NCBI GenBank assembly: GCA_030598125.1
Contig: JAUVQN010000093.1
Location: forward strand, 1 to 5,544
Direction of reading: 5' to 3'
From: Coriobacteriia bacterium
Lineage (GTDB): Bacteria > Actinomycetota > Coriobacteriia > Anaerosomatales > JAUVQN01
DNA length: 5,544 nt
In this document: positions 5,217-5,544 of the stretch, in pieces
How the letters are laid out: each line of letters starts with the position of its first letter
Numbering within the stretch: the stretch's first letter is position 1
Made by a program: the position numbers and the translations under genes
The notes under the pieces: generated by a model
Told to the model about the DNA's origin: nothing
Database searches by the model: none
The model's input: the letters and a program-made list of their open reading frames with translations, nothing else

Positions 5217-5544
5217 ATGAAGAAGGCCACGGTCGCACTCGTGCGCTGCAAGGACTACGACGAAGACCGCGTGTACGAGGCGGTCGGCCGCGCGCTCGGA
5301 TTGCTGGGCGGCGCGGCTCGCTTCGTCTCCGAGGGCGAGACGATCGTGCTCAAGCCGAACCTGCTCATCGGCAAGCCGCCCGAGGCGAACGTGAGTCCGC
5401 ATCCTGCGGTGTTCGCCGCCGTCATCCGGCGCCTGCAGGCCGCCGGTGCGACGCTCACGTACGGCGACTCACCCGGCTTCGGGAAGAGTGAGAACGTGGC
5501 GCGCAAGGCCGGTTTGGCGGACGTCGCCGATGAGTGCGGCGTCG
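5217..5544 (+). CDS. DUF362 domain-containing protein, 3' end missing
   Basis: An open frame from ATG 5217 runs off the window with 109 complete codons and no stop. AAGGAG (5204-5209) lies seven bases upstream. The translation begins MKKATVALVRC and shows DUF362 hallmarks: V-A-L-V-R near the N-terminus, an early helix ending in L-G-L-L-G-G, I-V-L-K-P-N-L-L (about 47-54), then S-P-H-P (about 63-66) followed by a helix, and Y-G-D-S-P-G-F-G (about 86-93). DUF362 proteins are common in anaerobes and often carry a C-terminal 4Fe-4S ferredoxin domain; whether this one does is outside the window. Biochemical function is unknown. It is probably in an operon with the HsmA-like gene. Confidence 0.85.
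   Translation, partial: MKKATVALVRCKDYDEDRVYEAVGRALGLLGGAARFVSEGETIVLKPNLLIGKPPEANVSPHPAVFAAVIRRLQAAGATLTYGDSPGFGKSENVARKAGLADVADECGV

Noticed and set aside
5163..5506. Minus-strand open frames over the start of the DUF362 gene
   Set aside because: The plus strand encodes clear DUF362 sequence with a ribosome site; the minus-strand frames are shadows.

Overview
This 5.5 kb window is GC-rich chromosomal DNA. Codon third positions are strongly G/C, genes sit close together, and two promoters have the actinobacterial GCTAGxCTG form placed almost directly on a start codon. This suggests an actinobacterium or a relative. The HsmA-like membrane protein and the DUF362 protein would fit an anaerobic lineage such as Coriobacteriia, but that placement is a guess. 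I see no tRNA, rRNA, insertion sequence, CRISPR array or phage gene.

Layout: (1) positions 2-826 hold the 3' part of a beta-propeller repeat protein of the TolB/TIGR04275 type. It ends in an atypical tail, and a hairpin covers its stop codon. (2) Positions 873-3670 hold a two-gene operon. An ABC-F ATPase, apparently read from a leaderless mRNA, overlaps by four bases (GTGA) a glycerophosphodiester phosphodiesterase. (3) Positions 3732-4634 on the minus strand encode a membrane-anchored calcineurin-like metallophosphoesterase, convergent with the previous operon. A long imperfect inverted repeat lies between the two stop codons. (4) A divergent intergenic region at 4635-4766 carries a 9+9 base perfect dyad and a promoter. 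(5) From 4767 on the plus strand come a possible 12-codon leaderless leader ORF, a four-helix HsmA/TIGR03987-like membrane protein, and the 5' part of a DUF362 gene that runs off the window.

The genes do not form one obvious pathway. ABC-F proteins act on ribosomes, the GDPD and the metallophosphoesterase break phosphoester bonds (probably in lipid-derived or envelope substrates), and the HsmA-like and DUF362 proteins have no firm function. I found no clear new multi-gene system. The most interesting signals are regulatory: two near-identical leaderless promoters, one apparently driving a tiny ORF coupled by ATGA to the membrane gene; the dyad that could mask the metallophosphoesterase ribosome site; and hairpins built over stop codons.
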